Source: Locusta migratoria (taxonomy: Eukaryota; Arthropoda; Insecta; Orthoptera; Acrididae). From it: a stretch of DNA of 64,000 bases. Below the pieces are notes generated by a model. It searched no databases and was not told the DNA's origin. It worked only from the letters and a program-made list of their open reading frames with translations. This document shows, in pieces, positions 44,101 to 55,060 of this stretch (position 1 is the first letter of the stretch; each line of letters opens with the position of its first letter). A program made the translations under genes and the position numbers. The stretch lies in the NCBI GenBank assembly GCA_026315105.1, contig CM048744.1, positions 933,657,503 to 933,721,502 of the forward strand, given 5' to 3'.

Positions 44101-45373
44101 CGGAATGGAGCACCTCTTCTTTCCGAGCCGCGCTCTATCTGACCGAGTAGAACGACTGCTCTCGCACGAAAACCATCACCGAATCACACGAAACATATGC
44201 GTAATATTTAGCGTGATTCGTCCTCCAATTTACCAGAGAAATATCTTCGTCTCAGTGCGCGTAAGCAGAACAAGACAGTAGCAATTCGTAGTTCACGCTT
44301 CCTTGTAGCGCAGAACTATCTTCAGTGTACCTACACACCCACCCACACCCACACACAAACGAAACATCTACGTTTAAACCAAAGCATGGAGTTTCAGTGA
44401 CAGACAATCGCAGTATTTACCTAGACAATTTCTTACAGCAGTCTGCCGTAGAGAGAGAGAGTTTCTTGAACACGGTGGTTACTAAAAAAAAAAAAAAAAG
44501 ACTCCGGTACGAAAAGGTATGGTTTCCAGAATATTACCTCCAATAATACCACCGGGAAACTTCAGTATTTCTACTTAACTTGGCGAGCATGGAAGGAACC
44601 GTGTATACGATAAGTAATTTCCGTCCTGCAAGACCGTCTTTCCCTGCCAGAACATCTTCACATAGAAATGGGAAATGGAGTACGAAGGTAACTAACGCAA
44701 TATGAATTTCCTATTATCAACGCCTACATTCGAAAACCTGATGAATATCTTCTTAATCAGAACGGCATAATTCGTTGATCTTTGCTTTTACAACGTAAGC
44801 GCCGTCGGCGTTGTAGTACTTGAATGTAAATCTATGGGACTTAACTACCCTGGTCATTAATCCCTAGGCTTACAAACTACTTTAACTTATGCTAAGGACA
44901 ACAAATACACCCATGCCCGAGGAAGGATTCGAACCCCCAACGGGAGACGGCCTCGCGCATAGTAGCTAGCGCCTCAAAGCGCTCGGCCGTTCCGCCGCGG
45001 CTACTTATTAATCTAGTATTTCTGGTCCACTTTCTTGATGACAATGGACCATTACCTAGCAATTACCGGTTATCATGAAAAGCATTTCGTTTTCTATTCT
45101 GAATATTAAACTAAGATTATAACAGATGGGATATTTTTCTTTGTTGTTTCTGTTATGATACAATCGTTCTTGTACGAGAATATTAGTGTGGGCATACTCA
45201 CTCGCAATTGTAGAGGAGGGAATCGCCGATCTTGACGACGAAGCAGGTGGCGTGGTTGAGGCAGTACCACTTGGCGTAGGTCGGCGGGCAATCGTACGTG
45301 TGGAATGTGACGTTGGGCCGCGCCGTGGGGGCTGCGGACCGCGGCTTGGGCGTAGACCTGCTCGAGCATGCCT
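37169..45373 (-). CDS. spi: spitz orthologue (EGFR ligand precursor), exons 2 to end; N-terminus missing
   Basis: Five exons, 45373-45202, 41514-41453, 41332-41200, 37476-37377 and 37276-37169, join with consistent phases and GT-AG borders into 190 codons plus stop. Spitz is a membrane-tethered TGF-alpha-like growth factor that Rhomboid proteases cut in the secretory pathway to release the EGF domain for EGFR. Seen here: 'ACSSRSTPKPR', the stalk motif typical of Spitz; an N-V-T glycosylation site; one EGF domain with six cysteines, split between exons; 'QRCEYKDLDGTYL'; 'MLETASIAGGATIA' entering the transmembrane helix, close to the Rhomboid substrate motif; and a short cytoplasmic tail. The signal-peptide exon must be upstream. 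Keren is the alternative paralogue name, but the stalk favours spitz. Confidence 0.88.
37377..37476 (-). CDS. spi: spi cytoplasmic-tail exon
   Basis: Acceptor tctgttgcag, donor GTAAGT (37376-37371). One base completes the AGT serine codon from the previous exon, then 33 codons 'CTDGSSRDLEQRPFSRDVL...'. Ends in phase 0. Confidence 0.8.
37549..37575 (+). mobile_element. mariner-like terminal inverted repeat
   Basis: 'ttaggttggtgcataagttc' resembles the ends of mariner elements and follows a TA. No transposase and no matching right end were found. It sits about 70 bases upstream of the spi cytoplasmic-tail exon in transcript direction. Confidence 0.5.
38240..38485 (+). mobile_element. Jockey/CR1-like LINE 3' end in spi intron
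   Basis: 'FPRTIRDWNRKEN' is read from about 38360, followed by the 3' UTR block 'gtaccctccaccacacacc' and a 'gatgtaaatgtagatgtag' tail. Opposite orientation to spi. Confidence 0.65.
38486..41105. other. spi intron sequence without further recognised features
   Basis: Part of the 3.7-kb intron between the transmembrane and tail exons. A T-run at 38583-38602 and AT-rich sequence; open frames are short and unsupported. Confidence 0.5.
41106..41168. repeat. (CT)n microsatellite next to spi splice donor
   Basis: 63 bases of CT ((AG)n in the transcript) starting about 30 bases downstream of the donor of the transmembrane exon. Confidence 0.95.
41200..41332 (-). CDS. spi: spi juxtamembrane and transmembrane exon
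   Basis: Acceptor is a T21 tract plus GCAG; donor is GTGAGC (41199-41194). Codes for 'PSRQRVMLETASIAGGAT' then a hydrophobic helix 'IAVFLVVFVCIAVYI' and a basic stop-transfer 'HLQRKQKELRA'. ASIAGGA corresponds to the Rhomboid-cleaved motif of Spitz (family knowledge). Confidence 0.92.
41337..41357 (-). promoter_or_regulatory. T21 polypyrimidine tract of spi acceptor
   Basis: 21 consecutive A on the plus strand are 21 T in the transcript, directly before GCAG of the transmembrane exon. Confidence 0.8.
41453..41514 (-). CDS. spi: spi second EGF exon
   Basis: 62 bases with acceptor tttcttgcag and donor GTAAGT (41452-41447). Completes the Glu codon, then 'CADGYMGQRCEYKDLDGTYL', giving the last two EGF cysteines. 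Only a 120-base intron separates it from the transmembrane exon. Confidence 0.92.
41930..42125 (+). repeat. tRNA-related SINE in spi intron
   Basis: A box-B-like 'gtggttcgaaatcc' is followed by the body 'aactggctgggtaagtcag' and 'cttcagattgatgactgcc', characteristic of a dispersed insect SINE. Head truncated. Confidence 0.6.
43040..43419. mobile_element. hAT relic related to 29111-29807
   Basis: The right end reads CAGTGTTTTTCAACC on the minus strand at 43419 and below. An internal segment 'cgaattatgctcatcgagg' (near 43062) matches 'caaattatgctcattaag' of the other element. The left end and TSD were not found. Confidence 0.6.
43620..44120. other. GC/CpG-rich block inside spi intron
   Basis: Dense CG dinucleotides (for example around 43720-43900 and 43985-44110) in otherwise AT-rich intron. 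Open frames on both strands have no recognised domains. It could be an internal promoter or a repeat; no evidence decides. Confidence 0.35.
44835..45003 (-). repeat. tRNA-derived SINE
   Basis: Minus strand: head 'agccgcggcggaacggccga' with box-A-like sequence, box B ggttcgaatcc (44925-44935), then body 'catgggtgtatttgttgtcc' and the conserved 3' part around 'gggacttaac'. Same family as 55664-55860 and 62365-62566; lies 200 bases from the spi EGF exon, in the downstream intron. Confidence 0.8.
45202..45373 (-). CDS. spi: spi stalk and first EGF exon
   Basis: Acceptor gtgttgcag, donor GTGAGT (45201-45196). AG plus 56 codons: 'ACSSRSTPKPRS', a Pro/Ala/Thr stretch, 'NVTFHTYDCPPTYAKWYC', 'LNHATCFVVKIGD' and 'SLLYNC', giving the first four EGF cysteines. 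The exon enters in a phase that needs one base (probably G for Glu) from the unseen signal-peptide exon. Confidence 0.92.
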
Positions 45374-45419
45374 CTGCAACACACCAACACCAGCGCTGCA
45401 CACTCACCGACATTTAATC

Positions 45420-48400
45420 AACACACATACATAAAAAATGGAACGTGTGACGTGTGTCCGTGTATTTCACTTGGTAGCCAAAATTATTCACTGCAGACCA
45501 ATGGCGGTTATGCATGAGAGAAGCCTTTAGGTTCGCGGTGTGCACTATGGTGTTTTGGTCGCGGTGTATGGCGTTGGGTGAGTGTGGGGAAACAAAAATT
45601 CGTAAAATATAGAGCAGCACGACGATCAACAGATGCTCAAAGATAAAAAGACTCAAATATAGAACACTAGGAAACACAGATATACATTAACTGAGCATTA
45701 AGTCCACTGGCAATAGACCAATGATCTCAATATAAACACTGGAAAGACAAAGACAACTGTAGTGCTTAGTATCAACATACTGCCAACTGGATTAGACACA
45801 CAAACTACGTCGAGCGTCACGGTTTCATAATACATAGTACCATCTCCATATTATCTTTGAGCTAACTGCAATACAGAGACTGTAGACATACGATTAATGT
45901 ATGTCTGTGACGGAAAGTTCGTAAGTCATAGGTTACTTTGGTTTAGCGGACAGTTTTGCAGCAGATAAATACCATTCCGTTAGGTGAGTAATCTTATATA
46001 TAAAAGTTGAGGTGTTCGTACCTATATTTCACTCTGCAGCTAAAACTACACATCGTAAAAAAAGTGTTTATATGTGGTAGTAGGTATCAGTCTCCCGATG
46101 TGCACTATCGTGGGAGAGGGTTGTTAACGATAAGGGGATGGAAGATATGGGAGTTGAAAGTTACTGACTTATATAAATTTGTACTTCTGACTGCGAATAT
46201 TCTGATCTTCAGCAAAAACCATACAGTAAGAGACGATCTCTCAGTGTTTTTGTAGTACTAAGTCTCCCGTTGTACACCATAGCAGTTCCGTGTCGATAGC
46301 TATAAGAGGGTGGAAGATACAGTGTTTTAAAGTCTTCAGCTTACATAAAATTCGGACTGAAGATCAGCGATGAATTTTGACACTTTAATAGCAAAGAGGT
46401 TATATACAGCCAGATGTGAAGCACATTCTGCAACAAGCGTACGAATAAAGAAAAAGAAGTGTATATTGCAGTTTGAAAAGTAAAACTATCAAGAAAGATG
46501 CCAAAGCGTAAGGGAGAAATTTCGCGTTTTTGATCCGTTTCTAAGAGAGAAAACGGCACTGAAAGCTGAATCTACAGACGATAGATACTTTAAATTTGTA
46601 GACATTGTTTGTCTTACACTGTACGCATAGGGGATGAACTGTTTTTGAAAAATACGTTGCTATTAAGGTAATTTCGAACCAAGAAACACAAAACTTTGGA
46701 TTTCGATTTTTATTGAAATTTTAAAAACTCTTGTTTCTTTAGTTTTGGAAATTCGACCATTAAGCGGGTGAAATAATGGAATGTCTTTTAAGGGTGCTAC
46801 TAAGACTATTTTGATGCTAGAAATGCAAAAATTTGGATTGGAAACTTTGTAAGAATTAAAAAAAAATTGTTCCGGAATGTTTTTAATTCTGCCATGAATG
46901 GTGCAACAGGGGTTGGCAATTTGCATTACAATACATGATTAGAAAAGCGTTTTTAAAGCTAAATCTATGAATATTTAGAAGTAGAAACAACCAATGCAGA
47001 CCATCCAGTTTAAGCGTGCGAAGCAGCGGGAATTAAGCTAGTATTTACTAAGAAAGAGCACAGGGTTTTACACTGGTCCCATTACGTTTGCGAGTTGTGT
47101 CTCCTCAGAAGCACGTCTGTAGTTGGTTTGTGATTCACAGTGTAAGCAGCGTACGCTTCCTTACGATAAATATGAATCTGTGCTTATACGTTTATCATTA
47201 TATCTTCACTACAGATAACATTCAGAAACTTTTTCATTTTCAGCGGATAACGGGACAACTTTTTCTGTAAGCGTAACAAACTAGTTGCAGTACACTTTCG
47301 CAAAGAGAAGTATCCCATTTTTTCACCCTCGAAACCTCGGCGCCAAAAGAGCATCTCTCTGGACTTAAGTACAACTGCCGATTTTCCGACCAATGTAAAA
47401 GAACTACAACTAGCTGTGATAATCACCGTGGCAATTCAGCAATAACTACAAAATCTGATCGAAGCTAAAATTGGTCGTTTCCAGATATTTTACTTTTGTC
47501 TTCAATAAGTAAGGAACACTACTAATGAAATCATGTTTGTCAGTTCGAACGAGTAAATTTTTCAAGCAAGTATATTATGCCCGCGATCTACTACGCAGCG
47601 ATGGGCCATAAAACGCACTTTGGAGAAAGGACCTATCCGCTCATGTATAGTTCACTGGTTACTGACCTTTTCATCGCAGATCCAGACTAGTATGCGATTA
47701 ATAAGTCGATATTAACACGTTACGTCAGTAACTTCTGATACGTAATCGAGAATGAATTTCCTGTTATCCTAGCGTTATCTCTCCCAACAGATACAGAACG
47801 CAAACATAGAACTCAATCGTTCCCTGAGTATTAACAGTGCAACGTGAAGCCACTGAATGTAAGTTATTGTTGTTTCAGTCTGAAGACTTGTTTCGTGCAG
47901 TTCTACACGCTGCTCCGTCCTGCGCAATCCTCATATCCGGGTAACAATGGCAAACATCTATTTGACCTCGCTGACTGTATTCATCTCTTGGTCCCATTGC
48001 GATTTTTACACTTTGGTTTAACACTAAACTGACGATTCCTTTACGTCTCAGAACGCTTCTATACTCTTGTCTGAACTGTTTATTGTCCTCATTTCACTCC
48101 CGTACAAAGCTACACTCCAGAAACGCCTTAAGGAAAAAATGTCATAATTTACGTAACCAATTTTGTCTTCGACAGAAATTTTCTTCTTCTGATTGACGTC
48201 TCCATTTCATCTCTCTTCTTCTCCTACCATCATTGGTTATTTTACTGCTCAAATAACAGAACTCGTCGACTACTACAGAATATAAAAGAAAGCTGATGAA
48301 TCGAAGCTGTGGGAGTTTGAACGCCAGAGTGCTTTGCTAACAACTGAGCAATTGTGTTATGAGAGGTGAACAACATAAGGAGTGTGTGTGTGTGTGTGGG

Positions 48401-48480
48401 GGGAGGGAGGGTTAGGGATAGACGATGTGACTTATGGTGTTGTGGAAACTCATTTTGATCGTAGGTGATGTGTCGTAGAC
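45420..48480. other. Upstream sequence, no gene recognised
   Basis: AT-rich, with a degenerate tandem pair at 46078-46370. No signal-peptide-like exon followed by a donor could be supported. Confidence 0.4.
46078..46370. repeat. Degenerate two-unit tandem repeat
   Basis: 'gtagtaggtatcagtctcccg' type unit at 46078 and 'gtagtactaagtctcccgttg' at 46252, each followed by the same word order (gggtggaagata / ggatggaagata; acttatataaatt / gcttacataaaatt). Period about 174 bases. Confidence 0.6.
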
Positions 48481-48504
48481 GTATACCATCGAGATCTGGA
48501 AGGA

Positions 48505-48735
48505 AGGAAGGAAGGAAGTAAGATTAGTGTTTAACGCCCCGTCGACAGCTTGGTCATTAGAGGCGGAGCTTACGCTCGGATTGTTTGGGTAGGGATAGAA
48601 GAAGGAAATCGGCCGTGTCCTTTGAAGGGAACCATCCCGGAATGTGCCTAGAGTGATTAAGGGAAATCATGAAAAACCAAAATCTGGATAGCCGGAGGTG
48701 GATTTGAACCACATTCGGAAAGCTGCTCAGGGGTT
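48505..48735 (-). repeat. Dispersed SINE-like repeat
   Basis: 'gtgtttaacgccccgtcgac', 'aaatcggccgtgtcctttg', 'gggaaatcatgaaaaacc' and a tRNA-like 'ggatttgaaccacattcgg'. A second copy is at 55375-55640 and a short fragment at 63455-63535. Confidence 0.65.
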
Positions 48736-48739
48736 TTTT

Positions 48740-49734
48740 AAAAATATTTTCCCCAGGACTCACGTAGAACCTATCTCGTTTACCACAGGTCGGTGACACA
48801 CATGATTTTTGTTTGTGTGGGTTATCAATGTTGACTCAATGTCGTATTCTCCTAACATGACGCCTAGTAATTTCTTCCTGTTTCGTCGTACGAAGAAACC
48901 GTTGCGTGGCAGATAGTTTCTACAATGTGACTTTGGAATGTTTTATCATCCATGAAAGCTGCTAACATCTAAAACTGACGTCCCGGCAAGTCATCCGCTA
49001 CATTCACATCAATACTCCGCAAGCCATATCATTTTTACCGATGTTTTGTAGACCCTTCTTTGATAATTTTCCAGGTACTTTAGATCATGAAAAGTCAAGT
49101 CCCGTTTTGAAATTCATAAAGGAATCACTAAAGGCACTTGCCCACAATGACACACCGTGACACCTACGGGCGGCCCTTGTACTGAAAGAACTGAGCAAAG
49201 TTTATACATAACGGATGCAGCTGAGCTATGTTACTATTCCTTTATAGTAATGTAGAAAAGATTCACCACCAGCTTGTCGCTTCAACATATCAAATTATTT
49301 ATCTTTTATCTGTTAATTAATCATTACATAATTTGCTTTTTGTTTAAACAGTCAGCTTGAACATTGAATTTGTCAAAACATAAATGAGTGTATAAACACC
49401 TGCATATGGGCAACTAGCACGAAGCCCTAAATCACCAATTGTGAATGATAACAAACTCATTCTACACCCTACGAAAAAAATTACTTGTTAACATTCACCG
49501 AATCCCTATCAGGGAAGTTGATGACGTTGGTATCAAAATTGGCTCTTTAATGTAAACTGTTGTCTCATTACAGGTGATCTAACATTCGTTACTCTGCAAG
49601 TACCTCTTCTCCATATAGTGCACAACTCTGCGATGTAGTACGCGTAACAATCAATTCTGACCAAGCAAGTATATCAACAAATATACAAACTGATGAGAGT
49701 GACGCTGGCATCCGGAGACATAGTAACCGCACCG
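48740..49734. other. No gene recognised
   Basis: Nothing supported on either strand. Confidence 0.5.
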
Positions 49735-49995
49735 TCACTGCAGTAGCGCTAGACAGCTGACCGACATGTGGTGCCCCTGTAGGGCATCAGTAGGGCTCTT
49801 CCGCCACTTGGGCCGCGAGTTGAGCGGCGTTTTGTGCGGGGGCAGTGAGACGTAGTGCAGGCAGGTGAGCAGCAGCAGCACATCTGCCGGCAAACCAACT
49901 GTGGCTGGCGCGTGCGCGGCGCGGCGGTAGAGCTTGTCTCGGGTGTCGCGGTGGGCCACCCACCGGAAGGAAGTCGGCCCGCACACCGCCGCCAT
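49735..49995 (-). CDS. Hypothetical 86-codon ORF in CpG-rich block
   Basis: ATG at 49995, stop at 49737-49735. It includes a hydrophobic run 'ADVLLLLTCLHYVSL' that could be a signal or anchor segment. No splice donor with a good consensus follows and no family is recognised. Because it lies upstream of spi on the same strand, I considered it as the missing first exon, but nothing links the two. It may equally be chance in GC-rich DNA (CpG-rich block 49790-50120). Confidence 0.2.
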   Translation of the reverse strand: MAAVCGPTSFRWVAHRDTRDKLYRRAAHAPATVGLPADVLLLLTCLHYVSLPPHKTPLNSRPKWRKSPTDALQGHHMSVSCLALLQ

Positions 49996-50269
49996 TGTAC
50001 GCGCAGCAGCCGACCGCCGACCGGCTCCCGTTTCGGGACCTCTCGCGCTAATTGCTGCACACGTGGCGGCCGCGCTGCGCTGTCCTCCCGTCACGCCGTC
50101 TTCACACTGGACGTGTTTCTCGTCTCGAAGCGCGACCTGCTACTTCTCGCAGAACGTAATGCTCATCGGATCGACCTCTGCAGCGACAGTTGGCTTTATC
50201 TGGAGCTCTCTGGTCCACCGCCTCTTTTAACGCTCTTGTATCTCTTCACATAGAGTAGCTTACTCGCTG

Positions 50270-50515
50270 GCCGCCCGCCTCCGTAGTCCAGTGGACAGCG
50301 TGGTAGATTGCCATGCAGGGGAGCCGGCTTCGATTCCCGGTAGGGTCGGAGATTTTCTCCCCTCGGGGGGCTGGGTTTTGTGTTGCCCTCATCGTCATCG
50401 ACGCGCAAGTCGCCGAAGTGACGTCATCTAAAGACTTGCACCAGGCAGGCCAAACAAGATCCCAGCTGGGGTCTAACGGCCAAAAATGCCACACGAAATA
50501 ATCAGTCAGCACAGG
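50270..50515 (+). repeat. tRNA-derived SINE
   Basis: 'gcctccgtagtccagtggac' (box-A region), box-B-like 'gcttcgattcc' near 50328, then a body with 'cgcgcaagtcgccgaagtg' and 'gacttgcaccaggcaggcc', ending near 'cacacgaaataatc'. Complete-looking head and body. Confidence 0.8.
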
Positions 50516-50734
50516 CTGGCCGCTGGGGCACATTCTCTTAGAGGCCAACCAGTCAGTTAAGCAATCGCAGCCTACTCTGTGTGACGTGACAAGGCAGCGT
50601 GCAGGTCCTTTCTTCAGGGTAACCGCGCGGCGCGTCTACTTTCACACCACACGAATTGTAAAAGCATCAGACGCCTTTGAAAATCGATATGTACTTCCCT
50701 GTAATTTTATTGTAACACGTTATACTTAAAAAAC

Positions 50735-50930
50735 GCGTTTTCCAAAGTTCTTAAATTTTCGGCCCCCTATAAAACAGCTTACATTCATATTCACAGAATA
50801 TATGACTTCAACTGCGAATGGGCAAAACTGAAAATGTGTATCCAGCCGGGATTCGAACCCGGGTCTCCCGCTTTCTAGGCAGTTGCGCTGACCCCTACGC
50901 CACTGGGGACACAGTGAACACCGCACCTGC
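50735..50930 (-). repeat. tRNA-derived SINE
   Basis: Minus strand: 'ccccagtggcgtaggggtc' (box A), box B gggttcgaatccc, then an unrelated body to about 50740. Different family from the other SINEs. A true tRNA is unlikely because no complete cloverleaf with a normal acceptor stem is seen. Confidence 0.7.
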
Positions 50931-51479
50931 AAGGACTACGTAAGCACGCCTCCCGTCAGATACAAATTCCCAGCTTTACCTTGCCCACAGAACTCAAACT
51001 CGTAGTCACTATGTACTAATTCCCGTAAGAGTAAACTAAACTGAAAGAAGGTACAAAATATGAAGTTTGACTCTAGGCAATAGTGGCGCCTCCGAAGTTG
51101 TTCTTATGACATAAAAACCGTGTCGAAATCATCGTCCATGTTGTACTTCTCGGAATAAAAACCAAACATGTCAGACCTGGAATTCCACGACGTGACGTCA
51201 ACTGTTCCTCGTCCAGAAGCGTTTATCATGTCAGAGAAATGCTCAAGCCGAACACTGTGGGCGTGAACAAAGCGCAGAGTTATATCGAACAAGTCGCAGG
51301 TACTACCATAAAATAATTCCACGCGGACGCTCAGTCTCGCGTCTGAGAAAGTGAAAAACTAATTTACGCTTATCTATTTAATTGCCACAACTTTTATGCA
51401 ACTTCCTTGAACAATGCGTCAATTTCCTGCACCGACCAGACTTTGGACGGTGCAATTCATATGTATCAACAAGAATTAG

Positions 51480-52095
51480 CTCTGCGGCATCGGGGGAAAA
51501 AACAGTATGTGTTTTGTTACTTGGGTAGCAAGATAACTTCTGATGGTCGCAGTAAAGAAGATATAAAATGCAGAATGGCTATGGGAAGAAAAGCGTTTCT
51601 AAAGAAGCGAAACTTCTTGACATCCAATATTAGTTTAAATGTTAGGAAGTCCTTTCTGAAGGCATTTGTCTGGAGTGTAGCATTGTATGGAAGTGAAACG
51701 TGGACGATAAGGAGTTCAGATAAAAAGACGATAGACGCTTTTGAAGTGTGGTGCTACAGACGAATGATGCAAATTAGATGGGTAGATCACGTAACTACTG
51801 AGGTGCTCAACAGAATTGGTGAGAAAAGGAATTTCTGGCGAATTCTGGTAAGAGAAGGGATAGGTTGGCGGGACACATCCTGAGACATCAAGGAATTGTC
51901 AACTTAGCATTAGAAGGAAGCGTGCGGGGTAAAAATCTTAGAGGGAGACCGAGGGAAGAAAATATAGTAAGCAGATTCAAAAGGATGTAGGTTGCCGAAA
52001 GTATTCTCAGATGAAGAGACTTGCACAGGACAGGGTAGTGTGGAGAGCTGCATCAAACCAGTGTGCGAGCTGAAGACCACAACAATAAAAACAAC
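51480..52095 (+). pseudogene. RTE-like LINE C-terminal region and 3' UTR
   Basis: An open 158-codon stretch includes 'FCYLGSKITSDGRSKEDIKC', 'KAFVWSVALYGSETW' and 'DAFEVWCYRRMMQIRWVDHV', the conserved region downstream of the RT in this family. A frameshift near 51865 moves the remainder ('GHILRHQGIV', 'GRPR') to another frame. It ends with 'tgaagaccacaacaataaaa', the typical 3' end. 5'-truncated. Confidence 0.8.
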
Positions 52096-52269
52096 ATGTC
52101 AATACATATCCACGTACTGACCCTGCAAATTACCTTAAAGTTTCTGGCAGTGCAATACTGTTGATGTGGCTCCTAATGTCTTCCGACAACAGCGGGGGAG
52201 AGTTAAAAGACGATAAATAGCAATTTTCACCTCCAGATACCGCTCTTTTCCCTGGCACTACTCCCGCAG

Positions 52270-52740
52270 CTAAAAGTTAACAACTGAGGGGCAGTACGGC
52301 AACCTGGCGACTTTGAGGAGTGGGCGCGACTGTACGGCGGTGGCGGCGGGCACGTGTGACAGCAGCTGGAGGCGGCGCCATACGGCATGCGGCGGCCACA
52401 CACACCTGCCGCCTGCGCCTGCGCCTGCGCCGGCCCAGATCCCCGCGGCGCCGCTGCCATCGCGCGTGCCGCTCACGTCTAGTGCCGGCTTCCGTCGCAG
52501 ACGGCCGGACCGCCAAGATCGCCCAGATTGGACACACCGCCTGCCCTGACTCACAGCATCCCGTTCCCCGCCACCACAGATCTGATCGCGCCCTGCGACA
52601 ACGCCGCTTGAGTGCTGTTACGTCTCTCGCTCGTATACCTATCCGAGGGTTACGCTCGCGCCCATTCGTGCACGTGCGGCGAAAAGTACGAGCACGGAAC
52701 ATCTCGCGTATCACCGTCGTCTCTGGCCGCACGTTTTAGG
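52270..52740. other. GC/CpG-rich block
   Basis: Strongly GC-rich with open frames on both strands, all arginine/alanine-rich and without domains. Candidate promoter-type region or repeat. Confidence 0.35.
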
Positions 52741-52759
52741 CAGGCAACTTTGACCGCTG

Positions 52760-53240
52760 CATCTGCATTCGTAGACCGCAAACCACCGTAAGGTCAGTGA
52801 CGAAGGGTTCCTCGTAGCACTACTGCCGACTTTCTTTTTCTTTTACACTGTCGGACAGAACGAGGGAACGAGGATTTGGCTACCTGTACGAGTCTTAATT
52901 ACAGTTACATTTCACATAAAGACCACAAAGGTAAGTTGGAGGCAGCAGAATCGTTCAGCAGTTATCTTCAAACGCAAGGCCTCTAAACTTCAACAATGTT
53001 TCTCGAAAAGGACGTCGCCTCCCTTCCACCGGTAACAGTCCCATATTCATCCATCCTTCCAGTAAAAAACCCAAAGCCCGCCTCAGAATTGGTGCTACGG
53101 TCTGGTGGGGTCCTTGAACACTTGAGCAATACTCAAGATGGGGTAGCAAACGCGTTTTATACGCGTTGTAACAGACTAACTACAGTTCCCCAAAATTCTC
53201 CCAATGAACAATTCGAAACTTACTTCCTCCACCACTAGAC
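52760..53240 (-). pseudogene. Jockey/CR1-like LINE 3' end
   Basis: Minus strand 'LPHLEYCSSVQGPHQT' (about 53150-53100), a diverged C-terminus, and a 3' UTR with 'gaccttacggtggtttgcgg' near 52798-52779. Confidence 0.65.
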
Positions 53241-53249
53241 AGGTGGACA

Positions 53250-54640
53250 TTGCTTGATATTTAAATAAATTTAACATTTACAGGAACAGGATACACGTAT
53301 TTAAGTTTCTGCATCGTCGCGTGATGTTCGAGAAACTCGTCGCACCTATGTACTAAAACTTCCATATTTTTATATAACAGGTGCGGCCTGTTTCTCGATT
53401 TGCTTAATTACAGCGCACTGCGATTCCTCGTTTGTGGAGGGACTTGCTGAGCTTGGTCATTTGGTGCTGGGATTAGCAGTTGACGTCATCAATAATGGTA
53501 ATTTATTGCAAGCAAATACAAAGATTATTTCATGAGCAAGAACAGGCTCCGGAGCGATATGCAAAAAACGAAGTAAAAGGGATGCATGCAATCGACAAGA
53601 GACCATAGAAATACAGACTTAATTGTGAGCCGCTTGATTAAAAAAGTAAACGATCCAGCCACTCTGTTACGAACTAAAGTTTACGTTTATCTAATTTTAA
53701 AATTGGAAAACTTTAAAACAACGCTTCTTTCTGTTGGATAAAATTGGTGGTTCACGGATAATTTGATGTAAATCGAATCTTGAGAGCAAACAACACACAA
53801 TGCATTAAGGCAGAGCTCACAGAGCTACAGGACTAAATGCATGTACCACAACTTAGACACAGTTGTTAAGATTTTAGTCTACCATCAGTCTCGAGGGAGC
53901 GCCTTTCATCTGTGGCTGGGGACCATTCAATATCGCGCACAGTTTCGTTTATTGGTCAAACTTGCTTATTACCACCAACCTCTCTCGTTTTTCCTCCTCT
54001 CTTCCAACTGACCACAAAATTTTCTTCTCGCCAATAAGGCGACACCGTCCTAAAGTGCGGTATCTATGCTGGCATGCTTTTGTGGCTTCTGCGTCAGTTA
54101 TCACTACCTTACGCATGTGGCACATAGCGTCCATTGTAGTTGATATTTTTGATCCATTTCTGTTTATCTCTGGTTGTTTTTTCAAGTCGTAAATGCACGG
54201 AGGCCTCTACGAGGGATCCTTCTTTCCGATAGGGGCTGCACTGTAGGTGTCGAGCGTCAGTTCTACAGTCAAAGTGGTGAGCGATCGCTTCCGAACAGCA
54301 TTGCAGCAATTGCACAAAAAAGGATACAAAGTACATTTTCACTATGTACAAATAGTATCTGCGTCCTCACCACTTCTAAAATTTCCACACAAAAATAAAA
54401 AGCTCTCGGGAGATCTCAACAACAGTGTCCATTCCATTTTTTAAATTTTTTTTATAGACATTGTTCGTTTAGTACATGAACTTTAATTCACTGTTATTCT
54501 TAATAACTCGTGCATCCCAGGGTTAACTGACACTTAGCTCACCTTAATAAGAGACCACGGACACTTGGTTTCGAGCGGCCAGGGGGTGCCTAGGCGCTAG
54601 TTAAGTGGTTAAATAACGCGAGCCATAAGATGGCGGTATT
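53250..54640. other. No gene recognised
   Basis: AT-rich; short open frames only. Confidence 0.45.
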
Positions 54641-55060
54641 TTGTGGAACCGGAACGAAGGGGGCTGCGCGGTGGCAGGTGGACGCGGCAGCTGGTCCGCC
54701 GTCGCAGGGGCTGCGCAGCCACTGACCTGCCGGCGCGGCGCCGACAAAAGGCGCGCCCTCGTAAAAGGTGGTAACTCTAGCTGAAACACCGCAAATACTG
54801 GAATCGGGGCGCCCACAATGGAGACAGATGGGGCGTGCGCTCCACTGGCCAGCCGGCCCTGTTTATCGATACGGCCACCTTTCGCTTTTGGTTTGTCCGT
54901 CAGGCTTACGCGCCGACCCTCGGGGACCCGACGTGAACACACTGCACCGCACGTCACAAATTACCTGCTCCTGTCTAATGCCGATAACCACATTAGACAA
55001 TCGGCGCTGAAGGCCGACGGAGGCCACACGGACCAGCTCAATTATACTGCTTCCGGCAAA
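54640..55060. other. GC/CpG-rich block
   Basis: Open frames on both strands without recognised domains (for example 54957-54601 on the minus strand). Candidate regulatory or first-exon region, unproven. Confidence 0.3.

Noticed and set aside
44730..44760. CTGATGA near 44738 as another hammerhead core
   Set aside because: No stem II and no GAAA at the right distance; chance match.
49735..49995. Calling the 86-codon ORF the spi signal-peptide exon
   Set aside because: No consensus donor in a fitting phase and no sequence similarity; kept only as a low-confidence ORF.
50860..50930. A possible tRNA gene on the minus strand
   Set aside because: Boxes A and B are present, but the acceptor-stem sequence continues into a SINE body and no complete cloverleaf was found; treated as a SINE head.
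52277..52739. Long arginine-rich frames (151 and 139 codons) on both strands
   Set aside because: GC-rich sequence gives few stops on both strands; composition explains them.
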